Part shown: piece after piece, positions 36,634 to 47,906 of the stretch
Layout of the letters: every line of letters begins with the position of its first letter
Position numbering within the stretch: the first letter of the stretch is position 1
Origin: Sesamum alatum
Lineage: Eukaryota; Streptophyta; Magnoliopsida; Lamiales; Pedaliaceae
Assembly: GCA_034509735.1 (NCBI GenBank)
Contig: JACGWO010000012.1
Span: 22,101,188-22,165,187, forward strand
DNA: 64,000 bases
Direction: 5' to 3'
Notes under the pieces: model-generated
The model's input: the letters and a program-made list of their open reading frames with translations, nothing else
What the model was told of the DNA's origin: nothing
Database searches by the model: none
Made by a program: the position numbers and the translations under genes

Positions 36634-38249
36634 GGCAAAATTGCACTTCTCGTCGTATAAGTTAAGCCTCAGTGCATTTTTAGTCTAAACTCCAAACTTT
36701 ATGAGGACAACACATTAGATCCCACAATTTTAAAAAAAACTCAACACTTGTGGTCCCCTTGGCAAACGACGATCCAAAATAAATGGAAAATAGACTCGTG
36801 TTGAACGCTTTTGAGGTTAGTTAATTGAAGGTAGTTTGGAGCAAATGCACGTAAGAGGCACGTGGCTATGAGTCAAAAGATCAAGTGTTATTCCAATCGT
36901 CATAATTATGCCAAATCGCAGAAAAACCCTAACCTCAATTCTTTCATTTTTGTTCGATAATCAACCTTAAATCTTCTAGAAAAAGGTGTTGAAGACTTCA
37001 ATTATTGATGCCCGAAGGAGGAAGAGGGTAGATTGTGGCCATGATGCTGAGAAATAGCCGGTTGAACCACCTGCCCAACCTAAAATAGGACAAGTTTTTC
37101 AAAAATCTAATGTGGTCTTTTTTTTTTTTGGTTTTTTTTTAATAAAAAAATAGTGTGTTTTTCTTTCTTTTTTAATTGTATGTTGTTAAACACAAGAATA
37201 TTTAGAATCTTTGTTTCTTTTTTACGGATGTTCGTTGTGTTGAATATTTGCCCGTCCTTCGCGTTCGATCGCCACAGTGAATCCGGAATAATGACAGTTA
37301 ATCTCGCATAAATTGGTGGGTGTAGCCACATAAAAGACACAACCACCCCTTCATCGTGTCAAAAAACATGTATAAAACCTCCTAATTGGATTGCAGATGT
37401 CCATGGTATTTTAAAATGAGCATGTTCTTTTACAATAACAATCAACGTTGTTTGAATTCTATGATGTCTGATACATTTTTTCCCCACAAAAATCCACTCA
37501 AATTTTTTGCTTCTTGGCCGGTTAGAAAGACATATTTTTTTTTGGTTGGTGAATGATGGTCGTTTGCTTTTTCTATAGATTATTAGACGTTGCAAAATGG
37601 CGCCAACTTTCCCTCCACGTGTGCAAAGTTGTCTTTCCAACCAACTGGCTACACAAAATTGGAGGTTACAAGAGGAAGGTGGTTTATGTTAAAATTTAGG
37701 GTAAATTACATTTATCTCCTCGAGGTTTGACATAATTACAAATATTTCTTCGTTGTTGTAAAAATTATAAATACCCCCTGAGGTTTATAATTTTCAACCA
37801 AAGACCTGAAATTGATCATTTTGCCCTTGATTGCAGAAAATCAACCGAGACAAATTGCATTATTAACCCCTCTGTATAAAAAGCTTTAAGAACCTTTCAC
37901 TGCGTATTGTAGTTCAAAAAAATTAAAAGAACTTTAAAAATTAAATAAAATATATAAGGGCATTTTGGTCAGTTCATCCATAAAAATGGATGGAAATGGG
38001 TTATTTGTTAGACGGTTGCAAATATCAGGGGGGTATTTATAATTTTTAAAACAACGAGGGAGTATTTGTAATTATGCCAAACCTCAGGAAAAGTAGATGT
38101 AATTTACCCTAAAATTTAAGGCTATTTTCCAAGGGAACCACAAGTGCCACGTTCTTTAAAATTGTGAGACCTATTTTGTTGTCTCCGTAAACCTTGGAAC
38201 TAAAATTGCACTGCAATCTAAATTATGGGACGAGAACGGCAAATTTGCC
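36634..38249. mobile_element. Foldback element hosting a nested foldback element
   Basis: The left arm starts GGCAAAATTGCACTTCTCGT; the right arm ends ACGAGAACGGCAAATTTGCC. The flanks CACTTGGTA (36625-36633) and CGCGTGGTA (38250-38258) match at 7 of 9. The unique centre (about 36900-37690) has no recognisable gene; the minus-strand frames at 37107-37640 are without domains. A second element sits at 37699-38109. Confidence 0.75.
37699..38109. mobile_element. Nested foldback element, exact 9-bp TSD
   Basis: Starts GGGTAAATTACATTTATCTC and ends AGATGTAATTTACCC. TAAAATTTA is present exactly at 37690-37698 and 38110-38118. It belongs to the GGGTGAATTAC family. Confidence 0.9.
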
Positions 38250-38448
38250 CGCGTGGTAATAATTTGTAATCTATTTCATCTCCTAATAATTGTCTTTGTT
38301 GGTTTTCACTAGCTATATGAGATTTTCGCTTTAGAAAGTGTGTAAAATAAAAATGAAAATTGTTCAAAATTCTTTTAGTCTTTTTTTCTTTTTTTTTCTA
38401 GGTTGGTAGATCACATGGAAAAATAGGGGTTACACCTCACAGACCAGT

Positions 38449-38578
38449 TTAAAAGAATTGCGTCTATGCTATGTGTGGCGATCAAGGTCCTTATAGCTGA
38501 TTTACTGACCACTTAGAAGAATTGCACATGCGCTATGTGTGATGGTCAAAGTTCCTATAGTTGATTTACTGTCGTTAA
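38449..38578. repeat. Two diverged tandem copies of about 65-70 bp
   Basis: AAGAATTGCGTCTATGCTAT...TGATTTACTG is followed at once by AAGAATTGCACATGCGCTAT...TGATTTACTG. The copies differ at roughly one base in eight. Confidence 0.75.
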
Positions 38579-39342
38579 GAACCAATGTTTAAGTACGTGG
38601 AAATCAACATACAGGTCAAGACTTACATTAGCTCCATCAAACGCCTTAACAAAAATTTGAAGGGAAAAATGCAATTTTGATTCACCTTTTTAGCGGCGGT
38701 GGCACTTTTAGTCTAGGTCCATTTGAAAATAACAATTTAGGACAGTAATTTTGAAAAAGTGACAATTTCGGGCAAAAAAAACCCTAGCATGATCGGATCT
38801 CTCACCTGTCCGATGATCATTTTACACGTGGATTAAAAAAATAAAAATTTTCTTATATGGCAGGTGATTTGGCAAGCATAGTGAGGTGACATAGTGACAT
38901 ATTTTATTTAAGGCTAAAATGCATTTAAAATAAATAAATTTTTTCTTAAATATATATTATTTCAATATCAAAAAGAAATATAAATTTTATACCAAATTAA
39001 TAAATTGAATTAAAATCACAATTTAAAAGATTAATATACTAAAATTCAATTTCAAATTTAAATATCTATATCAATATAAATTTTAATCAATTATATCTTA
39101 TTAACAATATTTGAAGTATAATCTAGTTTGAGTATATTTAATAAATTATATTATTTAGTATAAAAATGTTTAAATATTAAAAATTATTGTTTTTCTTTTA
39201 AAAAAATTAAAGCAAATTTCTTAAATTTTTTAAAAATAATTTATGAACTTTCTTTCTTTTTTTTTTCTTAAAATTTTTAAGAATTTAATTTTTTTAATTA
39301 TTTTAAATTAAGTTAATTCATAAATAATTAAAATTTTAAATT

Positions 39343-39592
39343 GGGGGGTGGCAGTTTCGAAGAGAAGCGCTGCCACCCCCAGTTTTGGGCCTGGGTGACG
39401 TGTCGCAGACCGAGGGCAACGGCATCTCCCCCTGTTTTTGTATCTGGGACGTAACGTCACCCAGTAGGGGGCGATGGTGTCGCCTTGCCAAGAGCGGGGC
39501 TGTGATGCCTTTTTTAGGGACGGCGGTGGGGAGGTGGCGGGGGGTGAAGTCTGGTGGTGGGGGTGGAGGGGGTGGGTGTGGGGATAAAATGA
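39343..39592. other. GC-rich block in the centre of a foldback element
   Basis: An abrupt GC-rich island in otherwise AT-rich DNA. It opens with a hairpin, GGGGGTGGCAG facing CTGCCACCCCC (39344-39380). The only open frame (39385-39606) is Gly-rich and shows no domain. It may be a captured host fragment or a GC-rich element core. Confidence 0.5.
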
Positions 39593-39593
39593 A

Positions 39594-40021
39594 GGGTGAA
39601 TTATGATGAGCTCATCTGAAATTTGGCATAATTACGAATACCCCATTGTTGTTTTAAAAATTATAAATTTACCCTTGAGGTTTGGAATTTTTAACCAATG
39701 GCCAGAAATGGTCCATTTGCCCTTGATTTTTTTTTTTTAAATTGTAGAAAAATCAGTCGAGGTAAATTACATTATTACTCCTCTGTGTAAAAAACGTAGT
39801 AAACCTCTCCCTGCGCGTTTTTGTCCATAAAAAATTAGAAACTTTTAAAAAATAATTCAATTTGCATAAGTGCAATTTTGGTCAGTTCATCCATATAAAT
39901 GGATGAAAATGGGTTATTTGTTAGACTATTGCAAACCTCATGGAGGTATTTGTAATTTTTGAAATAACGAGGGGTATTTGTAATTATACCAAATCTCAGA
40001 TAAGGTCATTGTAATTCACCC
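39594..40021. mobile_element. Nested foldback element, exact 9-bp TSD
   Basis: Starts GGGTGAATTATGATGAGCTC and ends GTCATTGTAATTCACCC. TAAAATGAA occurs exactly at 39585-39593 and 40022-40030. The insertion lies within the element at 38661-40330. Confidence 0.9.
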
Positions 40022-40330
40022 TAAAATGAAAATAACAAAATGGATAATTTGGTAAGGATGATGAGGTGGCAATAGTACATATTTTATTTTAATATGTCAC
40101 CCTTGCTATGTAAGAGAGATCAGATTGTTTTGATCCACGTAGAGAAAACTCGCGGAAAATCCCCGATTTTAGATGGTCACGTGCAACCCATGTGACCAAT
40201 CCGACCAGAATTTTTTGGCCTGTAGTTGCCACATTTTAGAAATTATTGTCCTAAATTGTTATTTTCAAATGCATCTAAACTAAACGTATCACCGCCCTTA
40301 AAAAAGTGAACTATAATTGCATTTCTTCTC

Positions 40331-40395
40331 AAAATTCGAACCCACATTGTTGGTGTGCAACATTCTACCTTAACCACATGAAATTCTTTTCATGC
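40331..40395 (-). repeat. tRNA-like (SINE head) fragment
   Basis: The minus strand reads TGTGGTTAAGGTAGAATG, an A-box-like segment, then GTGGGTTCGAATTTTG, a strong B-box match. The foldback element at 38661-40330 is inserted right at the B-box end, so the rest of the repeat would lie left of 38660. A tRNA-derived SINE is the likeliest source; the body is not verified. Confidence 0.4.
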
Positions 40396-40725
40396 GAATG
40401 AACACTTTATACATATATATATATATATATACACATTTTGTATTTTCATCTCCTTCTCATGTTGATACTATTTTAATCAACAAAAATTTAAATAAAATCC
40501 AAGTGAAATTAACTTTTGTTGTAAAAACAAGACGAAATCATAATAATAGTTAGGAAATACAGTTAACATAAAGGGCTATATACAGCAAGAGAAAGAAACA
40601 TCGTTCTGTACAGCAAAAACAACCTGAGCCATCTTTACAACTCAATAAACATATTGTGAAGATGAGAGTTGTTTTCCGAACAAATAATCATCGTACAAAC
40701 GCTTCATCGGACGCTTGTCTGCAAC

Positions 40726-43700
40726 TCAGATGTAAGGGTTAATGTGGGACGAGTAGTCCCGAATCCCAGCTCCTTCCCATCCCATCCACTCTTCCCACAT
40801 CTCCCAATCCTCATCGTCATTCATCCCTCTCACCGGTTCATCTGCATCGTAGTGCTCGTACATCTCCATCTGGGGTGCCTTGGATTCCCCTCGCAGATTA
40901 CTCATCACAATCTGGACAAGAATTCGCCCAAGATTATATTCTAAAAACATGCACAACTTATTTCCTACAATAAGTCGTTCCGTTTCATCAAATTCAAATA
41001 GAATGACATAATGAAACTCGTCGACACAAACTCCCCCATCATGAGTAGACGACGGATATATTGGACAAATTAAAAGAAAAATACGTACATAGTTCGTATG
41101 ATGGAGAGAGTAAGTAAATTATAGGGTTAAATGCAATTTGCCCCCCTGTGAAAAAATAACTAGCAATTTACCCTCTGTGTTATTCAAAAATGCAGCAAAT
41201 AACCCTCTCACAGGGGGTTTTTTGCTCTGTTTTTAGGGGAGTTTTTGCTCCATTTTTTAAAATACAGGGGGTAAATTGCTATTTATTTTTTTACAGGGGA
41301 TTTTTTGCACATTTTGCATATCACATGGGGGGTAATTGCATTTTTCCCGCAAATTATATCTAAGGATTTCAAAAGACTCTAACTTTACAAAAAAATTCTT
41401 CAATGATACTCTTAACTATAAAATCCTCCGGTCCAAACACAACTTCAGAGACTGAAAATAAGCTGAAAAAGTGCTTTTTATTTGCAGCTTTTACTTTTGA
41501 ATCGCTTACATTAAGCTGATTCAAACCAAAAGCAATAAGCAGCTCCTAACCAGCTTTTGCAACTTATTGATAAAAGTCTAAATGTTCAAGTTAAACACTG
41601 CAACTTCAACTTTTTCCCACTATTTACTTTTGTTTTCAAACGCCCCCAACTGATTAGCAAATTTCTGCCTTACACAAAAGCAGAAATTATTGCAAACACC
41701 TCCTAAAACTCATTTGAGAACTAAGCTCGATAAGGAATTTAAACTAGCTCCGAATAGCACCTAGATCACCTCGACTCGTTTCATTAACGCCCTCCAATCA
41801 AGAATCCACTTAATTAAGTCATATCATACCATTAATAACTGATAAATACACTTCAAGTGTACACAATTAATCCTTTAAATACCATTAGCATGACAGTATC
41901 ATTGGAAGAAATAGAGGTGAACACAATAATAAGCATAAAATTCATCGCTTTCAATTAAAAAAAAAAAAAAAACAAAGTGATTGAAACCTAATAGAAATTG
42001 ATGAGACAACTCCAGATGAAGTTTACTTACATCATATGCTTCATTAATCTGGTGAAATTGGACACCGCAATTGTTTCCTCTGCAGACATCAGGATGATAC
42101 TGCAGTTCAATCAAAATCCACAGGTCAATTAAAAATACAAAATATTCTTTACCTTGTGCATACTAATAGAGGGAAAAAAAAAATCAAAACTTACAATTTG
42201 AAGCAGCACTAATTTCACAAGAAATAGAAAAGTCAAACAGAAATAATGTAAGGGAAAAGCTTTAAATACAATTAAGAAGATGAAAATCAAGAATCAGGTA
42301 ACAGAAAGCAAATAGCATAAACCCCCGTGTGTTTTGAAAAATCAGCTAAAGACCCCCTTATGTTTCAAAAATAGGCTAACCCCCCCCCTCTATTTTCTTA
42401 AACATAGCGCATCGCCTCTCTCCGTTAAATGTAACTAACAACGTTAACTTTTTTACAAAATGTCCGTTAACTTATTATATATTATTCTTTTCTTTAATGA
42501 TCGCTAAATCTTTTGTTAATGCATAAAAGCTGTAGAATCTAATCAATTCATCTTAACCATTAGATCTTGAAAAATAGAAGATCAAGATTTAACAAATTAA
42601 TAAATTTATATTATATGTATTTATAAATTATAAATAAGTAAATTGTTATTCCATTTAATATAATTTAATGAAATACATCGACAGTGATGACATCGACCAA
42701 ACCAGACACGCTCGGCAACGGCGACGCCATCGCTCTTCTCAGTGGGGCAACACCGTTGCCACCAATTTAAAAAGAAACTTAAATTTTTATTTAAGGTTTT
42801 AATTAATTTAATTAAAATAATTAAAAGTAAATTAAGAAAGATTAAGTTTTTAAAAAGTTTTAAGCTTTTTTTTTTAAAAGATGAGAAAATTGATTTGAAT
42901 ATAAAAATCACAAGAGAAAGTTTTAAAATTTTCATTGTAAATACCTATAATAGTAACTTAAAATTAAATACTTTTTACAGCAAATAATATAATTTATTAA
43001 AATATATTTACATTAAATGATAATTGATATTAGTTAATAAATCTTATTGTCATTAATGATTAACATTTATACTGATATAGATTTAAATTGAAAAAATGAA
43101 CTTTAGTATATTATTTTCTATTGTGATTTTAATTTTAATTTATAAATCTATAAAAAAAATTATATATTTTTTTAGTATTTCTTTATTTAAATAAATATAT
43201 TTAAAACCACAAAATTATTTACACTTTTAGAAGAGATGAAAATGTAAATGAAAAAATAGTAAGAATAAGGTTAAAATAAATAATTTTAACCATGTTTATT
43301 TTAAACATGATATAGCGCACTTTTATCAATTAAGGATAAAAAAATAAAAAAAAAGGTCTAAAATCGCAAAAACACGCCCAAGCGCACCTCCCAAGGCCCG
43401 AGCCCAAATCATTCTAGGGGTATTTTTGCCAATTAAGGGTGAAAGGTTTAGCCTATATTTAGAATAATGTTGGATTTTTAGCTATTTCGTGAAAATAAAA
43501 GGATATTTTAACCTGATATTTCAGTTGGCAATGGGTGAATCATACTTCAAAATTTCAATTTTTTCATATACCCAAAAACCCATTCTAGATTTATAAACCC
43601 AAGATTATGGATATGAAGGCATAGAGCCATAAAAACAGCTAAGATCCCCATTTTCTTTAATGGAAAATCATTCAAAAGTCTCTTCATATCTTGCCAATTC

Positions 43701-44039
43701 TATCCAAACCAACTTCCGACCAAGCTCAAAAATGCTGAAATAAGACAAAATCTCCCAGAAACTCATTGCAAGAACACATTTTTAGCCCATCAAACAAACA
43801 TAAAATTCAAGAAATCAAAGGATAAAAGAAACCACCTGAAGAGCAAGCTGCCTGAATGCCTTCTTAACCTCAGATTCAGAAGCACCAGGTTGAATCCTCA
43901 GAGTCTTGTATGGATCACTCACAGCAGCAGAGGACACGCACGAAACCCTCAATCCCTTCCTCTTATTGCTGTTCACGTTTTTCGCCTTCAACTGACCCCA
44001 ACAACCCAATGCAGACCCCCATCCCACAGCCGCAGCCAT
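40726..44039 (-). CDS. Small chloroplast DnaJ protein, J8 type
   Basis: A type-III J-domain co-chaperone for Hsp70, 152 aa. Exons: 43836-44039, 42031-42099 and 40726-40911, all joined between codons with GT-AG ends. Residues 1-40 (Ala, Ser, Lys, Arg-rich, few acids) form a probable chloroplast transit peptide. The J domain begins at [20 protein letters not shown] (residue 42) and has the essential His-Pro-Asp at 70-72 (QYHPDVCRG), ending INEAYDIVMSNL. No Gly/Phe or zinc-finger region follows. The C-terminus is acidic and Trp-rich, with [20 protein letters not shown], as I recall for Arabidopsis DnaJ 8. Intron 1 (42100-43835) and intron 2 (40912-42030) are swollen by transposon remnants, but coding exons are intact. 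The role in plastid protein folding is by family. Confidence 0.94.
41124..41349. mobile_element. Short foldback element in intron 2 of the J8 gene
   Basis: Starts GGGTTAAATGCAATTTGCCC and ends GGGTAATTGCATTTTTCCC. The flanks TAAATTATA (41115-41123) and CAAATTATA (41350-41358) match at 8 of 9. Confidence 0.75.
41425..41720. mobile_element. Decayed MITE-like segment in J8 intron 2
   Basis: Contains AAAAAGTGCTTTTTATTTGC, CCAGCTTTTGC and AAACGCCCCC phrases, like those of the GGGAGTGTT element at 18537-19402. Ends and duplication are not clear. Confidence 0.3.
42310..43510. mobile_element. Probable inverted-repeat insertion in J8 intron 1
   Basis: The left edge AAATAGCATAAACCCCC and ATAGGCTAACCCC face GGTTTAGCCTATATTTAG and TTTTTAGCTATTTCGTG on the right. 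The interior is AT-rich and non-coding. Boundaries are approximate and no duplication was identified. Confidence 0.4.
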
Positions 44040-44263
44040 TCTTTCAACTCAACCCCAACAACAAAATGCCCAGATTCTTAAATCTCAGAATGCAAGAACC
44101 ACCAGATTTTCGGACAATGATTCTTAAGCAGAAGATGGATTTTGAAGTAAGAGGATTTGTTATGAGGTGACCCTTTTGGAATGCAAGAATGGATTGAAGA
44201 AAGAAGATGAAAAATGTGTTCAAAAAGAGTTTGTCTGTACGAAATGTTGATGTGATATGTATG

Positions 44264-44271
44264 TATATATA
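44264..44271 (-). promoter_or_regulatory. Possible TATA box of the J8 gene
   Basis: TATATATA lies about 225 bp upstream of the ATG on the minus strand, followed by a 5'-leader-length stretch. The motif is its own reverse complement, so the strand rests only on the neighbouring gene. Confidence 0.3.
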
Positions 44272-44851
44272 CACACAGACACGCAGTTGGTCGTACGTAT
44301 TTAACCTTTTTTGTGGTGTGGACGTGATATGGGGTCAGTGTTTGACGATCTTATCCGTTCCTTGGCCGTCGGCTTTGGTCCTAGTCAGGTTGTAATAGAT
44401 GGCCCTCCTTCCCCATTGGGGAGGGATTATGGATATTCCCGTATCTTTCTATATTTGCCTTTTGACCCCTCTATTTTTTGTATTTTAAACTACAATGTAT
44501 TTGTAGTTTCTAATTTGTAAACTATTCTTTAGTTTATTACGATTAAGTGATTAACCTCTTCAATAATTAGTTGATAAAAAATTTGATAATGTCCATTATA
44601 TAGGTAAATTCTAAATTAATCGAGAATTAGTATTCTTTGTGTTTTTTTTTTTTTTTTTGTATATAATAGGTAGTGGAGGGTCGACCATGGCAATATTTAT
44701 CTAAGAAATCGAGATATTTAATATGAATATATGACAGCTTCATGTAGGAGAATCTACTATCAGGAATGAGTTTGTATTTAAATTTATTCAATTTTATGTC
44801 GAAAATTAAAACCAATTTCAATTAATTACCACTTGGTGGTATTGAAATTTA

Positions 44852-45274
44852 GGGTGAATTACAATGACCTCCCCTAAGGTTTGACATAATTACGGATACT
44901 CCTCGTTGTTTAAAAAATTATAAATACCCCATTAGGTTTGTAACCATATAACAAATAACCCATTTTCATCCATTTTAATGGATGGATTGACTAAAATGCC
45001 CTTATGCAAATTAAATTATTATTTAAAATTTTCTAAATTATTTTGGATAAAAATACGTAGAGAGAGGTTTCTTACATATTTTACACAAATGAGCAATAAT
45101 GTAATTTGTCTCGACTTATTTTTCTGCAATTTAAAAAAAAAATCAAGGGCAAAATGAACCATTTCAGGCCCTTGATAAAACATTACAAACCTCGGAGGGT
45201 CTTTGTAATTTTTAAAACAACGAGGGGTATTCATAATTATGTCAAATTTCAGGAGAGGTCATTGTAATTCATCA
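44852..45274. mobile_element. Foldback element (GGGTGAATTAC family)
   Basis: Starts GGGTGAATTACAATGACCTC and ends GTCATTGTAATTCATCA. The flanks TGAAATTTA (44843-44851) and TTAAATTTA (45275-45283) match at 8 of 9. Confidence 0.82.
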
Positions 45275-45283
45275 TTAAATTTA

Positions 45284-46436
45284 TTCGATTTCATAAATTA
45301 TCTTATGAGAAAATACAACCAATTCACTTAATTTCAACTTTGGTTGTATAGCATTTACATATCAAAATGTAGGAGAATTCTTTAATAAGAAGGTGGGTCA
45401 AAAACATAAATAGCAGGAATTTGTGGGAGAAAGATCTAATTTTACCATGAAATGAAGAGAGGAGCTGATGTGGGGTCGAGTCATGCCACGTGCTTTACTC
45501 TGATCCAGTAAAAGCGCGTGCTGGTACACGAGGAAAGACGATTCCGTTCTCGGAGTTTGGAATATTCACATGCACGTTTTTATCTGCACCGTTGCGTTCG
45601 GTTTAGACCAAATCAACAACCCCAACCATTCATGAAATTCACACACACACACAACAAAAGAAGGTTCGGACAAAGAATCATGTAAGATGACATTTTACAC
45701 ACACAACACACACTAGGAAAAAAGAAGGGTTTCTTGGAAACAAAATCATGCAATATGGATGTAATATGATTATACGTGTGTGGAGAGATATTATCATTTT
45801 TTTTTGTGTGTATATATTTTGAAGTTTGTGAATTTTTTTTGCTGCATGAATTTAATGCGTGTATCATATTTATTTTGAATTATATTCAATAAAATGTTGC
45901 TATATTTTAGCAAATTATTTCATAAAATTCTAATTTCTATTTGGAACTTGTAAATGATATTCAATTCGAGCAAAAATGCTCGAGTTCAATAATTTGGATG
46001 AATTTAAACTTGCAAAAAGATGTTAGTATTTTGATACCCAAGTTAGTGAATTATTTAAAATAAAAATAATGAAAATTAAAAAGAAACAATAAAAAGAGTA
46101 CTGCGAGTTTGTGTGCGCATTTATAGCCAGACCTAGGTCATTTGGGGATAAGACAAAATCTCCATCTTTCAAGTTTCAGTTGAGGGACAAACTATCGCAA
46201 GTAGGGCTCTTCCTTTCTCGCTCGGGTGGTTGTGGCTCGAATGAGGGTCAGTTCCTATTTTTCCTCTCTGTTGTCATGTGTCTAAGGTTTTGGCTGCCAA
46301 TGCTTATTTGTTACTTCAACGTCCGAGTGATGTGGCAAAGGTGGTTGATCCTATATGGATTACCAGTCTATCACTATTACATCCGTGTGGCCTCGGCCTT
46401 TGCAGGAGTTGGATTGCGCTACCACTTCTCTTGTGG
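45284..46436. other. Intergenic, no gene seen
   Basis: Short frames at 46111-46547 lie in several phases with no domain. CACACACA tracts occur at 45640-45710. Nothing else is recognised. Confidence 0.45.
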
Positions 46437-46439
46437 ATC

Positions 46440-47906
46440 CACTACAAGAAAATGTGGGAAATGACATGGATTATTATAATCGTTCCAAATTTTGGTCCAA
46501 TTTGGAACGGTTACAGGATCTATTGTGGAACGGTAATTCATTGTTGACATCACACTCGTGTTGTACGGAATCCTAATGTGGTGGAACGACAAGACCGTTC
46601 CATATACTGTGCCAAATAATGTGTTCCCAAGTGTAGTCCAACAACTGTGCCAGATTGAGTTATTTTTCAAATGCTACAAGAAGAAGGTCGATAGCGGCTG
46701 GAGCGGGCCGAGGCAGCAGAGGTGGCAGTAAGTACTTATACTTTCAATTTTATTTCCTATAATTTTTTGATGATTGAATGGTCCGGCTCGAACATGGATG
46801 ATTGAATGGACTGTTCCACCATCGCCACTGCTAGCATCGAACATAGATGATTGAATGGTCCGGCTCGAGACAATGATGGTTGACATGATGGTCATGATGA
46901 AGTCCATGCAGACCAACAACTCTACTGTTGGCCCATCATAGCCTTCGACAGACCCCGTGCCTAGACGATGCTGACATGGCGACGATGAGGGGGATGGGAT
47001 AGATTTAGAATATATATATATACTTTAATATTCGTAATTAAATTGGAGAATATTTTTATTAATATATTTTTTTCTCATAATTATGCATATTTTTGTATTG
47101 CATATCATCATTCAATATTTAATTATTCAACCAGATTAAAAAAATAATTAACAATTTTATTTTATTTTATTTATATAAATAATAATTATTATAATATAAT
47201 TAAAATTTTTAATTAATAAATAATTTAGGAATGGTCTTTTGTGCAGTTATGGAATGCTAAAATATCGACTGAACCGTTCCAATCATGGATCCTACAAACA
47301 AAACCACCGTTCCTAAAACCGTTCATCAATACCATTCCAAATAAGGGACAAATCATGCCTAAGTTTATCACAAAGTTAATGACTATATATCATTGGTGTC
47401 TCTCCAAATATAGATCCTAAGCTCGTGCCAACAGTGTATTCCAAATAAAGATTAGCACTGTTCCCACGGTCATTACAAAGTTAGGTTCAACTAGAGTTCC
47501 ATATACTGTTCCAATCTATCACCCGGATTAAAAAAAAAAAAAAACGTTCCACAATGTATTCCAAAATGAGTGGAAAAATACATCTTTCATACGTTAAATT
47601 TTATGCAAATAGAGTTGCAATGACCGTTCGAAAATATGTCAAGAACATAACACCTGGCAGTTCCAAACATTAATCGAGTGTTCCAAATACACAAATTAAC
47701 AGTTTTAGCTTGTGCATCAAAAACAGTTCGAAAATAGGAACGGTTACGCATAAATATTAGGAACACCATCAATTAAGACGAACGGTGTACCGTTTCATTA
47801 CGGTTCAAATGCCGGTCCAAGTTCATCCAGTAAATTTTTGCCGGCTCCAAAATAAAATAAAAAAAAGTTTCTAACCCCGTTTCAATTCTCGCATCTTTTT
47901 ATAGTA
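46440..47906. mobile_element. Non-autonomous CACTA element with GGAACGGT motifs
   Basis: The left end is CACTACAAGAAAATGTGGGA; the right end ATCTTTTTATAGTA is its imperfect inverted copy, with the last base A instead of G. The 3-bp flanks are ATC and ACC. GTTCCAAA and GGAACGGT motifs in both orientations fill both subterminal regions. No transposase is present. A direct repeat ATGATTGAATGGTCCGGCTC occurs at about 46767 and 46847. Confidence 0.65.

Larger units (their letters stand above)
38661..40330. mobile_element. Foldback element hosting a nested foldback and a GC-rich core
   Basis: The left arm starts AGGGAAAAATGCAATTTTGA; the right arm ends ATAATTGCATTTCTTCTC. Arms also match in GGTCCATTTGAAAATAACAA facing TTGTTATTTTCAAATGCATC. 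The flanks AAAATTTGA (38652-38660) and AAAATTCGA (40331-40339) match at 8 of 9. Inside are an AT-rich spacer, a GC-rich block (39343-39592) and a complete second element (39594-40021). Confidence 0.78.

Noticed and set aside
40331..40395. Intact tRNA gene
   Set aside because: A and B boxes are present on the minus strand, but no cloverleaf with paired acceptor arms could be assembled; kept only as a SINE-like fragment.
46111..46576. Overlapping frames in three phases
   Set aside because: No domain, no splice logic, and they run into the CACTA element at 46440.
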